Position numbers and translations under genes: made by a program. From positions 124,001-188,000 of the forward strand of contig NZ_KB899278.1 in the NCBI RefSeq assembly GCF_000378145.1: a DNA stretch of 64,000 nt, read 5' to 3'. Positions within the stretch are counted from its first letter, which is position 1, and the number at the start of each line of letters is the position of its first letter. The notes below the pieces were generated by a model. That model saw only the letters and a list, made by a program, of their open reading frames with translations. It had not been told where the DNA came from and did not search any database. Of this stretch, positions 1 to 8,182 are shown one piece after another. This stretch comes from Saccharibacillus kuerlensis DSM 22868. GTDB lineage: Bacteria > Bacillota > Bacilli > Paenibacillales > Paenibacillaceae.

Positions 1-539
1 AAGATTCCGTGCCGATTCGCATCGATCAAGGCTTCTTTTTTTTGAGCATGGGCTCCCCACAAAATGAATACTGCAGGCTGCTCCCGTTCTCCGATCGCTT
101 GAATAATCGCATCGGTAAAACGCTGCCATCCCAGCTTCTGATGCGAAGCCGCTTGGCCTTCTCGCACGGTCAGCACTGTGTTCAGCAGCAGCACGCCTTC
201 TTCCGCCCAGTGAATCAGATAGCCGTGGTCAGGTACCGGAACGCCGAGATCCGAAGCCATTTCCTTATACATATTTCTTAGCGAGGGCGGAATCCGCACA
301 CCTGGTAGAACCGAGAAGCTCAATCCGTGCGCCTGTCCTGGTCCGTGATAAGGGTCTTGACCGAGAATCACCGCTTTGACAGAAGCAAAAGGGGTCAGCT
401 TCAATGCCTGAAACAAAAGCGGCTCCGGTGGATACACAGTATGTGTCCGGTATTCTTCCTGAACCCGCTGCATCAGCTCCTTGAAATACGGCTGATGAAG
501 TTCGTCTTTCAATACATCATCCCAATCGTTACCGAACAT
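1..539 (-). CDS. ung: Uracil-DNA glycosylase, C-terminus outside window
   Basis: Family 1 uracil-DNA glycosylase, which removes uracil from DNA to start base excision repair in the cytoplasm. The minus strand from the ATG at 539 gives 179 residues of a protein that is usually about 225 long; the rest lies beyond base 1. The active-site motif GQDPYHGPGQAHGLSFSV, with the catalytic Asp, is present, as are the LLLNTVLTVR segment and the ILWGAHAQKK strand. The late HPSPLS DNA-intercalation loop falls outside the window. A GGAAAGGAG site sits just upstream of the start. It follows rnhA on the same strand but a terminator separates them. Identification is secure; the missing end is a window edge, not a truncation. 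Confidence 0.95.
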   Translation of the reverse strand, partial: MFGNDWDDVLKDELHQPYFKELMQRVQEEYRTHTVYPPEPLLFQALKLTPFASVKAVILGQDPYHGPGQAHGLSFSVLPGVRIPPSLRNMYKEMASDLGVPVPDHGYLIHWAEEGVLLLNTVLTVREGQAASHQKLGWQRFTDAIIQAIGEREQPAVFILWGAHAQKKEALIDANRHGI

Positions 540-639
540 TTTGTCACTCCTTTCCCAATATTTCGACATGCCATGAAAAATTCGTCATGGCTTCTATTAC
601 CCGAAATCGATTCCTTCGCTCCGAACATCCAAAACGCTC

Positions 640-674
640 AAAAAAAGCCGACTCTCGCGTGAACAAGAGCCGGC
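640..674 (-). terminator. Intrinsic terminator after rnhA
   Basis: Read on the minus strand, a 9-bp stem (666-674 with 647-655, one G-U pair) with a 10-nt loop is followed by a run of T at 640-646. It lies between the rnhA stop and the ung start, so ung probably has its own promoter. Confidence 0.75.
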
Positions 675-753
675 CTGGCGGTCCGGTAGACGTTAGAAAT
701 TATACTAGCATGTTTAGGAGCACTGCGCAATTTGGCAAGCACTTTCAACCGGT

Positions 754-1395
754 TTATTTTCGTCCATAGTCGGCTTTAATTTCGCCCCAATCCCGGGTTT
801 CCCATTTCATGATCTTTGTGCTGTATGGGTGCGTTTCCAGCCACTCTACTGCCCGGTCAACCAACATCCAGATTTCCTCGGTCGACTTATCGCGCGGCAG
901 CGTGGAAGATACTCTGCGCTGTTTCACCCATTTGATCGCATTGACGGAGTCGCTGTAGACCGATTTATCACTACCTTCACGCTGGATATGAGCCAAAGCA
1001 TGCACAATTGCGAGAAATTCACCAAGGTTATTTGTTCCTTTTGCAATCGGTCCGTGTGAAAAAATGACCTCGCCGGTTGCCGTATCCACTCCCTTGTATT
1101 CGACAGGGCCCGGATTACCGCGTGTCCCTACGTCTACCGAGATACTATTGTAATCGATGTCACTTGTCGGTTTTGCTCCCGCTCTAGGGGCTGTCGGCTT
1201 TTTAGCAGCTCCACTGCCCGATCTTGCGTACGGCTTGGCTCCACCGGCGTATGCCGCTTCCGCCTCACTTTTCGATTCGAAAGACTTATACCGGGCACCC
1301 GGAAATCCGTCGACCTGTGCTTTGCATTCTGCCCAGGTGGCGTAAATGCCAGGCTGTCTGCCTGTCCAGACTACATAAAATTTAGACTTGCTCAT
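754..1395 (-). CDS. rnhA: Ribonuclease H1 with viroplasmin-like N-domain
   Basis: Cytoplasmic RNase H1, which cleaves the RNA strand of RNA-DNA hybrids such as R-loops and primers. It has 213 residues from the ATG at 1395, preceded by GGAGGT; an in-frame start at 1452 has no such site. Residues 3-50 form a viroplasmin-type hybrid-binding domain (FYVVWTGRQPGIYATW). A Gly/Ala/Lys linker covers about 51-80, and the catalytic domain covers about 83-213. The four metal-binding acids are D88 (SVDVGT), E126 (GEFLAI), D149 (YSDS) and D209 (KADYG). The catalytic part closely resembles, from memory, the Bacillus halodurans enzyme used for hybrid co-crystals. It is followed by a terminator. Confidence 0.93.
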   Translation of the reverse strand: MSKSKFYVVWTGRQPGIYATWAECKAQVDGFPGARYKSFESKSEAEAAYAGGAKPYARSGSGAAKKPTAPRAGAKPTSDIDYNSISVDVGTRGNPGPVEYKGVDTATGEVIFSHGPIAKGTNNLGEFLAIVHALAHIQREGSDKSVYSDSVNAIKWVKQRRVSSTLPRDKSTEEIWMLVDRAVEWLETHPYSTKIMKWETRDWGEIKADYGRK

Positions 1396-1593
1396 GCGCA
1401 CCTCCAGCCGCTGGGGCTTTTTAGAAAACTTTTTAAAGTACAAAATACTCATGGGATATCAAACACTTCATTATAAATGTTCGCTTCGTGGAAATGCAAC
1501 AGAAGAAGAATCTTTTGGAAGAGGAAAGTCATTTCGTTTGCGCTTTTAGTTCATCTCCCTACTAACTGCCTCTATACCCGTTTCCTCATCCCT

Positions 1594-1624
1594 TTGTATA
1601 CACTTGTATACAAAACTTTATAAT
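1594..1624 (+). promoter_or_regulatory. Promoter and dyad operator before ABC exporter
   Basis: A -10 box TATAAT lies at 1619-1624, with a possible TTGTAT -35 at 1594-1599 (19-bp spacer). The spacer region contains a repeated TTGTATACA (1594-1602 and 1604-1612), each with a GTATAC dyad. This looks like an operator for a dimeric repressor; no regulator gene is adjacent. Confidence 0.45.
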
Positions 1625-1688
1625 GATAAACTATTTACATATTAGATGTCGTTGTTCAATCTTATTCTTATATTCAAGGAGCTGGTTC

Positions 1689-3503
1689 ATGCCCATGTCC
1701 AAATTTGGAACCCCTTCAATGGGACGTATGAAATTTGATGAAAATACCGAAAAGCCCGATCTGTCGTCTGCCATGCTGCGCCGGATTGCCGCTTATTTCT
1801 ACCCTTACCGAAAACGCACCCTTATCGTATTCGCCGTCTTGACGATCACTTCGCTGCTCGGTCTTCTGCCTCCCCTGCTGATTCAACAAATTGTCGATCG
1901 CGCGCTGCCAGACCGGGATCTGCGGTTACTCGCCTTCCTTGTATCGGCTTCGCTTGCGACAACCATTCTCTCCGGTGTACTCGGCGTGCTGCAAAGCTAC
2001 CTGAATACGTACATTTCGCAGCATATCGTGTACGATATGAAGAACCGAATGTATCGCCATCTGCAAAGCCTGCCGCTGTCGTTTTTTTCGAATGTCAAAC
2101 AGGGTGAAGTCATTACTCGCATGACAAGCGATATCACCGGTATTCAAGGCGTTTTTAGCGGTACTATCGTCAATTTCGCCAGCAATCTGCTGATTCTTCT
2201 CACAACCTCGTTCACCCTTTTTATTATGAATTGGAAGCTTGCGATACTTAGTCTGTGCGTGCTGCCGTTATTTGCCGCTCCTACCCGTCGTATGGGCCGC
2301 GTTCGCTGGAAATTCGCCAAGCAAACGCAAGAAAAGCTGGGTGAGCAGAACCGAATCATTGAAGAAACACTCGGCCTCAGCGGCTATCTGCTGATGAAGC
2401 TGTTTGCGCGGGAATCCCGCGAGTACGAAGCTTTTCGCGAAGCCAATGCCGAAACTACCCGACTGCAAATTCGCGAATCTACTGCAGGCCGTTGGTTTAT
2501 GATGATGGTCGGCACTTTCGGTACGATCGGTCCTATGCTCATCTATTTATACGGCGGTTACCTGTTTATTCAGGGAGAAATTTCGGTCGGCGCCATTATC
2601 GCGTTCGTTGCTCTGCTTGGTCGTCTGTACGGTCCTGTAGGCCAACTGACCAACCTGTATGTCGATATCAAGCGTTCGGTTGCCTTGTTTCAGCGCATCT
2701 TCGATTACTTTGATATTGTCCCGGAAATCGCGAATCTACCGGACTCTTCTCCAAAATTCCCGCAGGGCGGCATACAGTTTCGTGATGTCGGCTTCGCTTA
2801 CCGCCCTGACAAGCTGGCACTGCGTGGTATTTCCTTTACAGCGGAACCCGGTACAATGACCGCCTTGGTGGGACCGAGCGGTGCAGGCAAAACGACGATT
2901 ACCCAGCTGATTCCCCGACTATACGAAGTTAGCGAAGGGCAAGTTTTGATCGGGGAAACGGACGTACGCGCCCTGACACTGGAATCACTGCGATCGAATA
3001 TTGGACTTGTTACGCAGGACACCTATCTGTTCAACGGTACGATCCGCGAGAACCTGCTGTATGCCGACGAACGTGCCGATGAAGATCGGATGATCGCCGC
3101 CTGCCGAGCCGCTTATATTCACGACTTTATCGCTTCCCTGCCGGACGGTTATGATACGCTTGTCGGCAACCGTGGGATCAAACTGTCCGGCGGCGAGAAG
3201 CAGCGTATTGCGATCGCGAGAGTACTGCTGAAAAATCCTCCGATCGTCATTCTCGACGAGGCCACCTCTGCGCTGGATACACGTTCCGAACATTACGTAC
3301 AGCAGGCGATGAAGGCGCTGCTCGTCGGCAAGACAGGCATTGTAATCGCCCATCGCCTCTCTACCGTTCGCAGTGCCGATCAGATTCTCGTTGTGGAAAA
3401 CGGCGTGATCGCCGAACGAGGCCGCCATGAAGAACTGCTGGCGCTCGGCGGCTTGTATAAAGAGCTGCATGATAAACAGTTTGCGGTACAAAATCCGGAT
3501 TGA
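1689..3503 (+). CDS. ABC exporter half-transporter (TM domain fused to ATPase)
   Basis: Membrane ABC exporter of the MsbA/LmrA/BmrA type, with the permease and ATPase in one 604-residue chain that would act as a dimer. The ATG at 1689 is preceded by AAGGAG at 8-nt spacing; an upstream in-frame start at 1623 overlaps the -10 box and is unlikely. Six hydrophobic segments occupy roughly residues 38-310. The nucleotide-binding domain has Walker A GPSGAGKTT (about 395), signature LSGGEKQR (about 499), Walker B VILDEATSALD (about 520) and the H-loop IAHRLS (about 553). The substrate cannot be told from sequence; drugs, lipids or peptides are possible. It stands alone with its own promoter. Confidence 0.88.
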   Translation: MPMSKFGTPSMGRMKFDENTEKPDLSSAMLRRIAAYFYPYRKRTLIVFAVLTITSLLGLLPPLLIQQIVDRALPDRDLRLLAFLVSASLATTILSGVLGVLQSYLNTYISQHIVYDMKNRMYRHLQSLPLSFFSNVKQGEVITRMTSDITGIQGVFSGTIVNFASNLLILLTTSFTLFIMNWKLAILSLCVLPLFAAPTRRMGRVRWKFAKQTQEKLGEQNRIIEETLGLSGYLLMKLFARESREYEAFREANAETTRLQIRESTAGRWFMMMVGTFGTIGPMLIYLYGGYLFIQGEISVGAIIAFVALLGRLYGPVGQLTNLYVDIKRSVALFQRIFDYFDIVPEIANLPDSSPKFPQGGIQFRDVGFAYRPDKLALRGISFTAEPGTMTALVGPSGAGKTTITQLIPRLYEVSEGQVLIGETDVRALTLESLRSNIGLVTQDTYLFNGTIRENLLYADERADEDRMIAACRAAYIHDFIASLPDGYDTLVGNRGIKLSGGEKQRIAIARVLLKNPPIVILDEATSALDTRSEHYVQQAMKALLVGKTGIVIAHRLSTVRSADQILVVENGVIAERGRHEELLALGGLYKELHDKQFAVQNPD

Positions 3504-3539
3504 TGCCAATGGAGGCGTCTTCTATCCTTAACTTGGTAA

Positions 3540-3794
3540 ACTGTCTATGCTTTTGCCCGCAGTCATGTGATATCCCTCCTTCGGAGCTTGGATTACGGCG
3601 TTACGGAAATGCTGTTCCATCCTTCCCACGAAACGGAAGAACTCAAAGCCATTACGGATTCCTGGCCTTTTCGTCTATTCGACTATGATCTGTTTCTCGA
3701 TCCCGAGGTTCGCCATACGCTGGAGGAAGATAATATTGAACTCATCGGCTGGCGCGAACTGCGTGATATACAGCGCGGCTTATCGCTTGGCTGA
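3540..3794 (+). pseudogene. C-terminal remnant of a YdjC/ChbG-like deacetylase
   Basis: An open frame from just after the TAA at 3537 to a stop at 3794 encodes a C-terminal piece of about 75-84 residues (LLRSLDYGVTEMLFHPSH, then SWPFRLFDYDLFLDPEVR and ELIGWRELRD). This resembles the end of the carbohydrate-deacetylase (YdjC/ChbG or polysaccharide-deacetylase-like) fold, where a G-x-T-E-hydrophobic-HP motif lies near the C-terminus. No N-terminal half, ATG or ribosome site is visible; the only starts are a GTG at 3567 or weaker codons. I read it as a 5'-truncated pseudogene left behind the ABC transporter. The family assignment is from memory of motif shape and is tentative. Confidence 0.45.
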
Positions 3795-3832
3795 AGACGC
3801 AGCCGTTCTTATTAAACTTGAAAAACAGATCA

Positions 3833-3858
3833 AAGCCGCGGAAGAAATTCCGCGGCTT
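3833..3858. terminator. Hairpin between the ABC exporter region and Gfo/Idh gene
   Basis: An 11-bp perfect stem (3833-3843 with 3848-3858) with a 4-nt loop lies between convergent reading directions. The minus-strand flank has only a weak T stretch, so it may act as a bidirectional terminator. Confidence 0.6.
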
Positions 3859-3866
3859 AACTGTTC

Positions 3867-5156
3867 TCAATCAAAACGAACCAGCTCGCTCACTTTCACC
3901 GCACGTTCCTGTGCCATTGAAAGATTGGCCGCGATTCCTGTAAGAATCGAGCGTGCACCGTCAACATGGTCGGCCGCCCGATTGAATCGATCTTCTACGG
4001 GCTCTCCGAACAGATCGTTCAGCAGCACCGGGTCGCCGCCGCCGTGGCCGCCTTCCCCTTCTTCAAACTCCGCTTTGTAAGGCTCCCCGAACATTGGGAA
4101 AACAAGAATGCTTGCGCCTTGAAGTGCGCCTTCCAAAGCTTTGTCGCCGCCAGAATTGACGTAAGACTGCTCAACCACATTGGCTTCGATCCGTCCCTTA
4201 GTCCCGTTGAATGCAATCCGGTAGCCTTCCCAAGGCAGGTAAGCATTGAGCGAATAAGTTAACAGTGCACGGTTTTGATACCGGACCGTAACGCTCATCG
4301 TATCTTCGATCGAGATGCCGTCGCCGAATACGCTCTGATCGCGGCGGTAGCCGTCTTCACTCTCCGCATCGAGATACATTGCTTTCAGATGCTCGTTGTC
4401 GTCCAGCGTTAGTGCAAAGGGGTCGCCTTCCGCATTCGGATTGCCTGTAGCCCGATCATAGAACTTCGTAACACCGCGTCGTTCGGCATTTTCTCTCCCA
4501 TAGAATAGCAGATCACCCATCGCAAACACGGTCTCCGGCTGTGAACCGATCCAGAAATTCACCAGATCGAAATGATGTGTCGACTTGTGCACGAGCAGTC
4601 CGCCGCTGTTGCGTTTGTCCCGATGCCATCTGCGGAAGTAGTCGGCGCCGTGCTTCGTGTTCAGCAGCCATTCGAAATGAACGGAAGTAACGTCCCCGAT
4701 TGCTCCGTCTTCGATCAATTCCCGGATTTTCGTATGATGCGGGGCGTAGCGATAATTGAAACTCACCCGCACTTTGCGGCCTGTACGCGCAACAGCGTCC
4801 AGAATCTCTTGGCATTTCTCCGCATCGGTTGTCATCGGCTTCTCCGTAATGACGTCACATCCCAGTTCCATCGCCCGAACGATATACAGATAATGCGTAC
4901 GATCCACGCTGGTTACGATTACACAGTCCGGCTTTAGTTCCGCAATCATCTCGTCGAACCGATCGCTGCTATACGTTTGGACTTCCGGATAATCGTACTT
5001 CTCCCGCAGCATGCGATTAGCGTAATCCATTCGTACCCGGTTAATATCGCAAAAAGCGAGCAGTTCCGCCGTTTCGCGGAATCGTCCGGCGATCGCCCCA
5101 TAGAAAAATTCTGCCCGGCCCCCCGTTCCGACCAGGACATACGTTTTTTTGCCCAT
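3867..5156 (-). CDS. Gfo/Idh/MocA family oxidoreductase
   Basis: NAD(P)-dependent sugar or sugar-acid dehydrogenase of 429 residues, cytoplasmic. The start is the ATG at 5156, behind a GAGGAGGA site; a longer frame from 5204 lacks one. The N-terminal Rossmann fold shows YVLVGTGGRAEFF (residues 6-18), CDINR as the acidic end of beta-2 (36-40), and the family EKP motif at 105-107 with the usual catalytic or cofactor Lys. The C-terminal alpha/beta domain follows (FNYRYAPHHTKIREL). It is the last gene of the saccharide locus but lies behind a terminator at 5285-5308, so it may be expressed partly on its own. Together with the TIM-barrel isomerase it suggests conversion of an imported uronate-type sugar; the substrate is unknown. 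Confidence 0.88.
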   Translation of the reverse strand: MGKKTYVLVGTGGRAEFFYGAIAGRFRETAELLAFCDINRVRMDYANRMLREKYDYPEVQTYSSDRFDEMIAELKPDCVIVTSVDRTHYLYIVRAMELGCDVITEKPMTTDAEKCQEILDAVARTGRKVRVSFNYRYAPHHTKIRELIEDGAIGDVTSVHFEWLLNTKHGADYFRRWHRDKRNSGGLLVHKSTHHFDLVNFWIGSQPETVFAMGDLLFYGRENAERRGVTKFYDRATGNPNAEGDPFALTLDDNEHLKAMYLDAESEDGYRRDQSVFGDGISIEDTMSVTVRYQNRALLTYSLNAYLPWEGYRIAFNGTKGRIEANVVEQSYVNSGGDKALEGALQGASILVFPMFGEPYKAEFEEGEGGHGGGDPVLLNDLFGEPVEDRFNRAADHVDGARSILTGIAANLSMAQERAVKVSELVRFD

Positions 5157-5284
5157 ATTTATTTCCTCCTCGGCTTGGTTCTTCTCCATGTAAGCGTAAT
5201 GCAAAAAGGGATTTTCCGCTCCGCTTTTATCGCTTCAATGAAGGCAACCCCGCTTTTTTTGCGAATGCTCATAAATACAAACAC

Positions 5285-5308
5285 AAAAAAAACGGTTCAT
5301 TCGAACCG
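5285..5308 (-). terminator. Intrinsic terminator inside the saccharide locus
   Basis: On the minus strand a stem CGGTTC/GAACCG with loop GAAT is followed by eight T. It follows the stop codon of the lyase-like gene and separates it from the Gfo/Idh gene. Confidence 0.75.
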
Positions 5309-5325
5309 CTTGAAAGTCTCGAATC

Positions 5326-7119
5326 TTAAGCACGCGGCGACAGCCGGATCTTCACCGTCTTGTCGAACGGCGTCATCAAGTTCAACAGCACGACCTTGCA
5401 GCCGTCCGGCAGATTCGCTTCGCGTACCGTTGGCGACAGATGGGCCAGTTCGGCACCTGTTAGCTCGATCCAGTCCTCGCCGCACTCGAAGCGGAGTGTT
5501 CCGCCACTCCACAACCATCGATCTCTGCCCACTTCCCTGAGCTCACCGGAAACGATCTCCCCTTCGCTGCCGAATACAAACGACAACTGTGTCATGACGT
5601 CAACAGGCTCGTCGGCTTTCACATTTAAGTCCCACCCGTCTTCCAAAGGGATCAATTCCGTTTGCACACGAAAAGTCTGCTCATGGGTCAACTCCCGATT
5701 ATGATGCGGCAGCAAATACCAGGGGCTCACTTCGCTGCCTGATCCTAACGCAGCAGACGCTTCGACTTTCGGCGGCAGGAGTTCGACCGGCCCATAATAG
5801 CCTTTGCGCTGTTCGCCGGACAATCGGTATCCTCCACTATCCAGTCTCTCCATCTTCTGCATCGGCACATAGCCGGGATAGAAATACGAAGATGCCTGAA
5901 CGGCGAGCAGCCGCGTCTCTCCATGGCGCAGAGCGAAGAACGACGGCGTCTCGGTCATCAGAGTGACGCTGGTATTTCCGTCCCGGATTCGGGCAACAGG
6001 CGCGCCAAAGTCAGTATGCAGACGGCTGTGAGATATACGGCCGTAATGACCGACCTCTTCCATGCCGTTCAAATAGCCCGCCCGCAAAAATTCGCCGTTC
6101 AATACCTTCTCATAGCTTGCCGGTACCGCCTCTTCGCCGGCTTCGAAAGGACCTCTGAGCTCCGGCTCCAGCAGCATGCGAACCAGCACATGAACAGAAG
6201 CGACTCCCGGACCTTCCAGCGTTTCTCCTGCCAGCTTCGCCATTCCCACAAACAGCGGGTCTTGGTCTTCCAATGCCAGTATGGCGTAAGGTAGATAATA
6301 CGGCGACAGATCGTGAAACCGGCCCAGATCCTGTCGACCGGAATAATCGGTCACAACCTCGCCGGACGGATGCACCAGATAGACCATCATGCGCAGATTG
6401 AGTCTCACAGGTTCCAACAGCTCCCGCCGATTCAGCAGCTTGGCGGCATAGATCAGCATAATGTCGCTGACCGCACTATAAATGCCGTTGCTTCGCTCCG
6501 TCCATTCCCCATCCGGTGTAATATCCATTCCTTCCGCCAGCCACTGTTCGGCCCGGCGGACAGTCTCTTCTCCGCCGAACAACCGATACAGACAGCCAAG
6601 CGCAGCACACAATACCCAGCGGTGATTCGGCGTATGGCACCCGCCGGTCAGCATTGCCGGCAGCGTCCGCTTCAGAAACAGCTTCATGTTGTCCAAGACA
6701 GGTGTGAGCGGCGCCCAATTCTCCCGTTGCAGCAGCTCGTACAGCTGATAATAACCGACGATAACAAAAGCGGTGTCCGGCGGCGAATGATAGTTGGTCC
6801 AGCCGGGAGAGATCGATCCGTCTTCATGCTGGGACCGCAGCACAAATTCAGATGCCAACGTCAGCCGCTCCAGCAGTTTCTCGTTCCGATAGTAAGACGA
6901 ATCAGAGTTCGCCAGCGCGGCTCCCCAATTGCACATCTCGGTCGGCGTCCCTGTCGTATGATTGACCCAGGCGATTCCTGTCGCCGGATCGACCGTACCG
7001 CCGTAATAGCGGCTTTCCGGATCCATCACTTGACGGGATAACCCGAGTTGTACCGCTTCATCATTTTTTTGTACCAGCCGTTTATAGATTTCAGTGTTTT
7101 CTTTCTCAATAATTCGCAT
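5326..7119 (-). CDS. Heparinase/lyase-like (alpha/alpha)6 enzyme, unassigned family
   Basis: I do not recognise an exact family. The 597-residue product has no signal peptide, so it is probably cytoplasmic. The first two thirds is helical with regularly spaced aromatic/His motifs (TPTEMCNWGAALANSDSSYY, GCHTPNHRWVLCAALG, WTERSNGIYSAVSDIMLIYA, DYSGRQDLGRFHDLSPYY). The last third is beta-rich (ARIRDGNTSVTLMTETPS, ASSYFYPGY). This layout matches polysaccharide lyases of the heparinase II/III superfamily, with a toroid followed by a beta-sandwich. The ATG at 7119 is preceded by GGAGGG and overlaps the isomerase stop by 14 bases, so the two genes are translationally linked. Neighbours (GH105, importer, isomerase, oxidoreductase) support a role in cleaving an imported acidic oligosaccharide. 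The function is inference. Confidence 0.6.
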   Translation of the reverse strand: MRIIEKENTEIYKRLVQKNDEAVQLGLSRQVMDPESRYYGGTVDPATGIAWVNHTTGTPTEMCNWGAALANSDSSYYRNEKLLERLTLASEFVLRSQHEDGSISPGWTNYHSPPDTAFVIVGYYQLYELLQRENWAPLTPVLDNMKLFLKRTLPAMLTGGCHTPNHRWVLCAALGCLYRLFGGEETVRRAEQWLAEGMDITPDGEWTERSNGIYSAVSDIMLIYAAKLLNRRELLEPVRLNLRMMVYLVHPSGEVVTDYSGRQDLGRFHDLSPYYLPYAILALEDQDPLFVGMAKLAGETLEGPGVASVHVLVRMLLEPELRGPFEAGEEAVPASYEKVLNGEFLRAGYLNGMEEVGHYGRISHSRLHTDFGAPVARIRDGNTSVTLMTETPSFFALRHGETRLLAVQASSYFYPGYVPMQKMERLDSGGYRLSGEQRKGYYGPVELLPPKVEASAALGSGSEVSPWYLLPHHNRELTHEQTFRVQTELIPLEDGWDLNVKADEPVDVMTQLSFVFGSEGEIVSGELREVGRDRWLWSGGTLRFECGEDWIELTGAELAHLSPTVREANLPDGCKVVLLNLMTPFDKTVKIRLSPRA

Positions 7120-8074
7120 GATCGCGCTCCCTCCCCCGGGCTGCCAATTTTGTCGACAGCAGCCGGTGGCTTTCTTCGATCTCATCCGGCAGGCAGGCCG
7201 CCTTCAATTCGTATACCTTTACTTTCGCCCGCTCGATCATCGGCAGATAGGCGTCATAGAACTCCCGGTCCCCACTGTGGACATAAGGACACCAATGATC
7301 GGACAATCCGATTGTCTCGTGAATATGTACGCCGACGATGTGATCCATCAAGCCGTTCATTTCGCCGACGCTGTCATACAGACCGAGACGGTCCATCATA
7401 ATCGCATGGCCCGTATCGTACCAGATTCCTACCGGCGCGCCCCGCAGCCTATCGATCACGTTCTTTGCTTCCGCCAGTGTCGGTATCTGATTTGGACGCG
7501 ATCTCGTTTCGATACCGAACGATACATTCAACCCGCGCGATTCGGACGCCTCGCATGCTTCCTCCAGACTGACAGCGATCCTCTTCAGATAGCTTTCGGC
7601 TTCGCGTTCTCTTTGTTCCAGAAATAAACGCCAAGCCTGCAGATAAACTTCCGATTCAGTGCCCTGCTCATGGTAAAGCTTCTCCAGCATTTTCACATCC
7701 GCATGATCGATCGGTACTTCGCCCGGATGAACAACCACCGCCTCCGCTCCGTACCGATGTGCGTATTCCGCCGAGCCGACAAGCAGCTCTACCGCTTTTT
7801 TACGCTTGGTTTCGTCCGCGAATCCGAGCAGCATCGAATCGGTTCCGTAATCGGGGTCAGCAGTATGGGGAAAGGTATTGTGCACACTGGAGACGACGAT
7901 CTTCCCGCATTCGATCATCGGCTCAATGTCCTTCAGCATCCTCTGCGTTACGTTATAATTCAACTCTACACGGCGGAATCCGAGGTTCACAATTTCTTCG
8001 ATCATTGCCCGAGCATCTGGTTGACGCTTGATATTCCAGCAGGTCGAGAACGAAAACTCTCCTTTGTCCCGCAT
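7106..8074 (-). CDS. Sugar phosphate isomerase/epimerase-type TIM barrel
   Basis: A 322-residue cytoplasmic protein of the xylose isomerase-like (AP endonuclease 2) TIM-barrel superfamily. Candidate metal and catalytic residues lie on successive strands: H116 in VVVHPGE, E189 in SFGIETRSR, D220 and H223 in WYDTGHA, and H250/H252 in VGVHIHE. The ATG at 8074 has GGAGG upstream. Members of this superfamily isomerise or epimerise keto-sugars and often pair with Gfo/Idh oxidoreductases, as here. The 3' end overlaps the lyase-like gene. The exact substrate cannot be read from the sequence. Confidence 0.82.
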   Translation of the reverse strand: MRDKGEFSFSTCWNIKRQPDARAMIEEIVNLGFRRVELNYNVTQRMLKDIEPMIECGKIVVSSVHNTFPHTADPDYGTDSMLLGFADETKRKKAVELLVGSAEYAHRYGAEAVVVHPGEVPIDHADVKMLEKLYHEQGTESEVYLQAWRLFLEQREREAESYLKRIAVSLEEACEASESRGLNVSFGIETRSRPNQIPTLAEAKNVIDRLRGAPVGIWYDTGHAIMMDRLGLYDSVGEMNGLMDHIVGVHIHETIGLSDHWCPYVHSGDREFYDAYLPMIERAKVKVYELKAACLPDEIEESHRLLSTKLAARGRERDHANY

Positions 8075-8182
8075 CGCCGCGTCCTCCTTCCGCTTCTCGC
8101 AGCCTTTTTCGCTTTCACTCTAATTCGCTGCTATTCCGACTTGCTTTTGTTCCAGCTTGTTCCTGTCCTCATTTGTTTCAAC

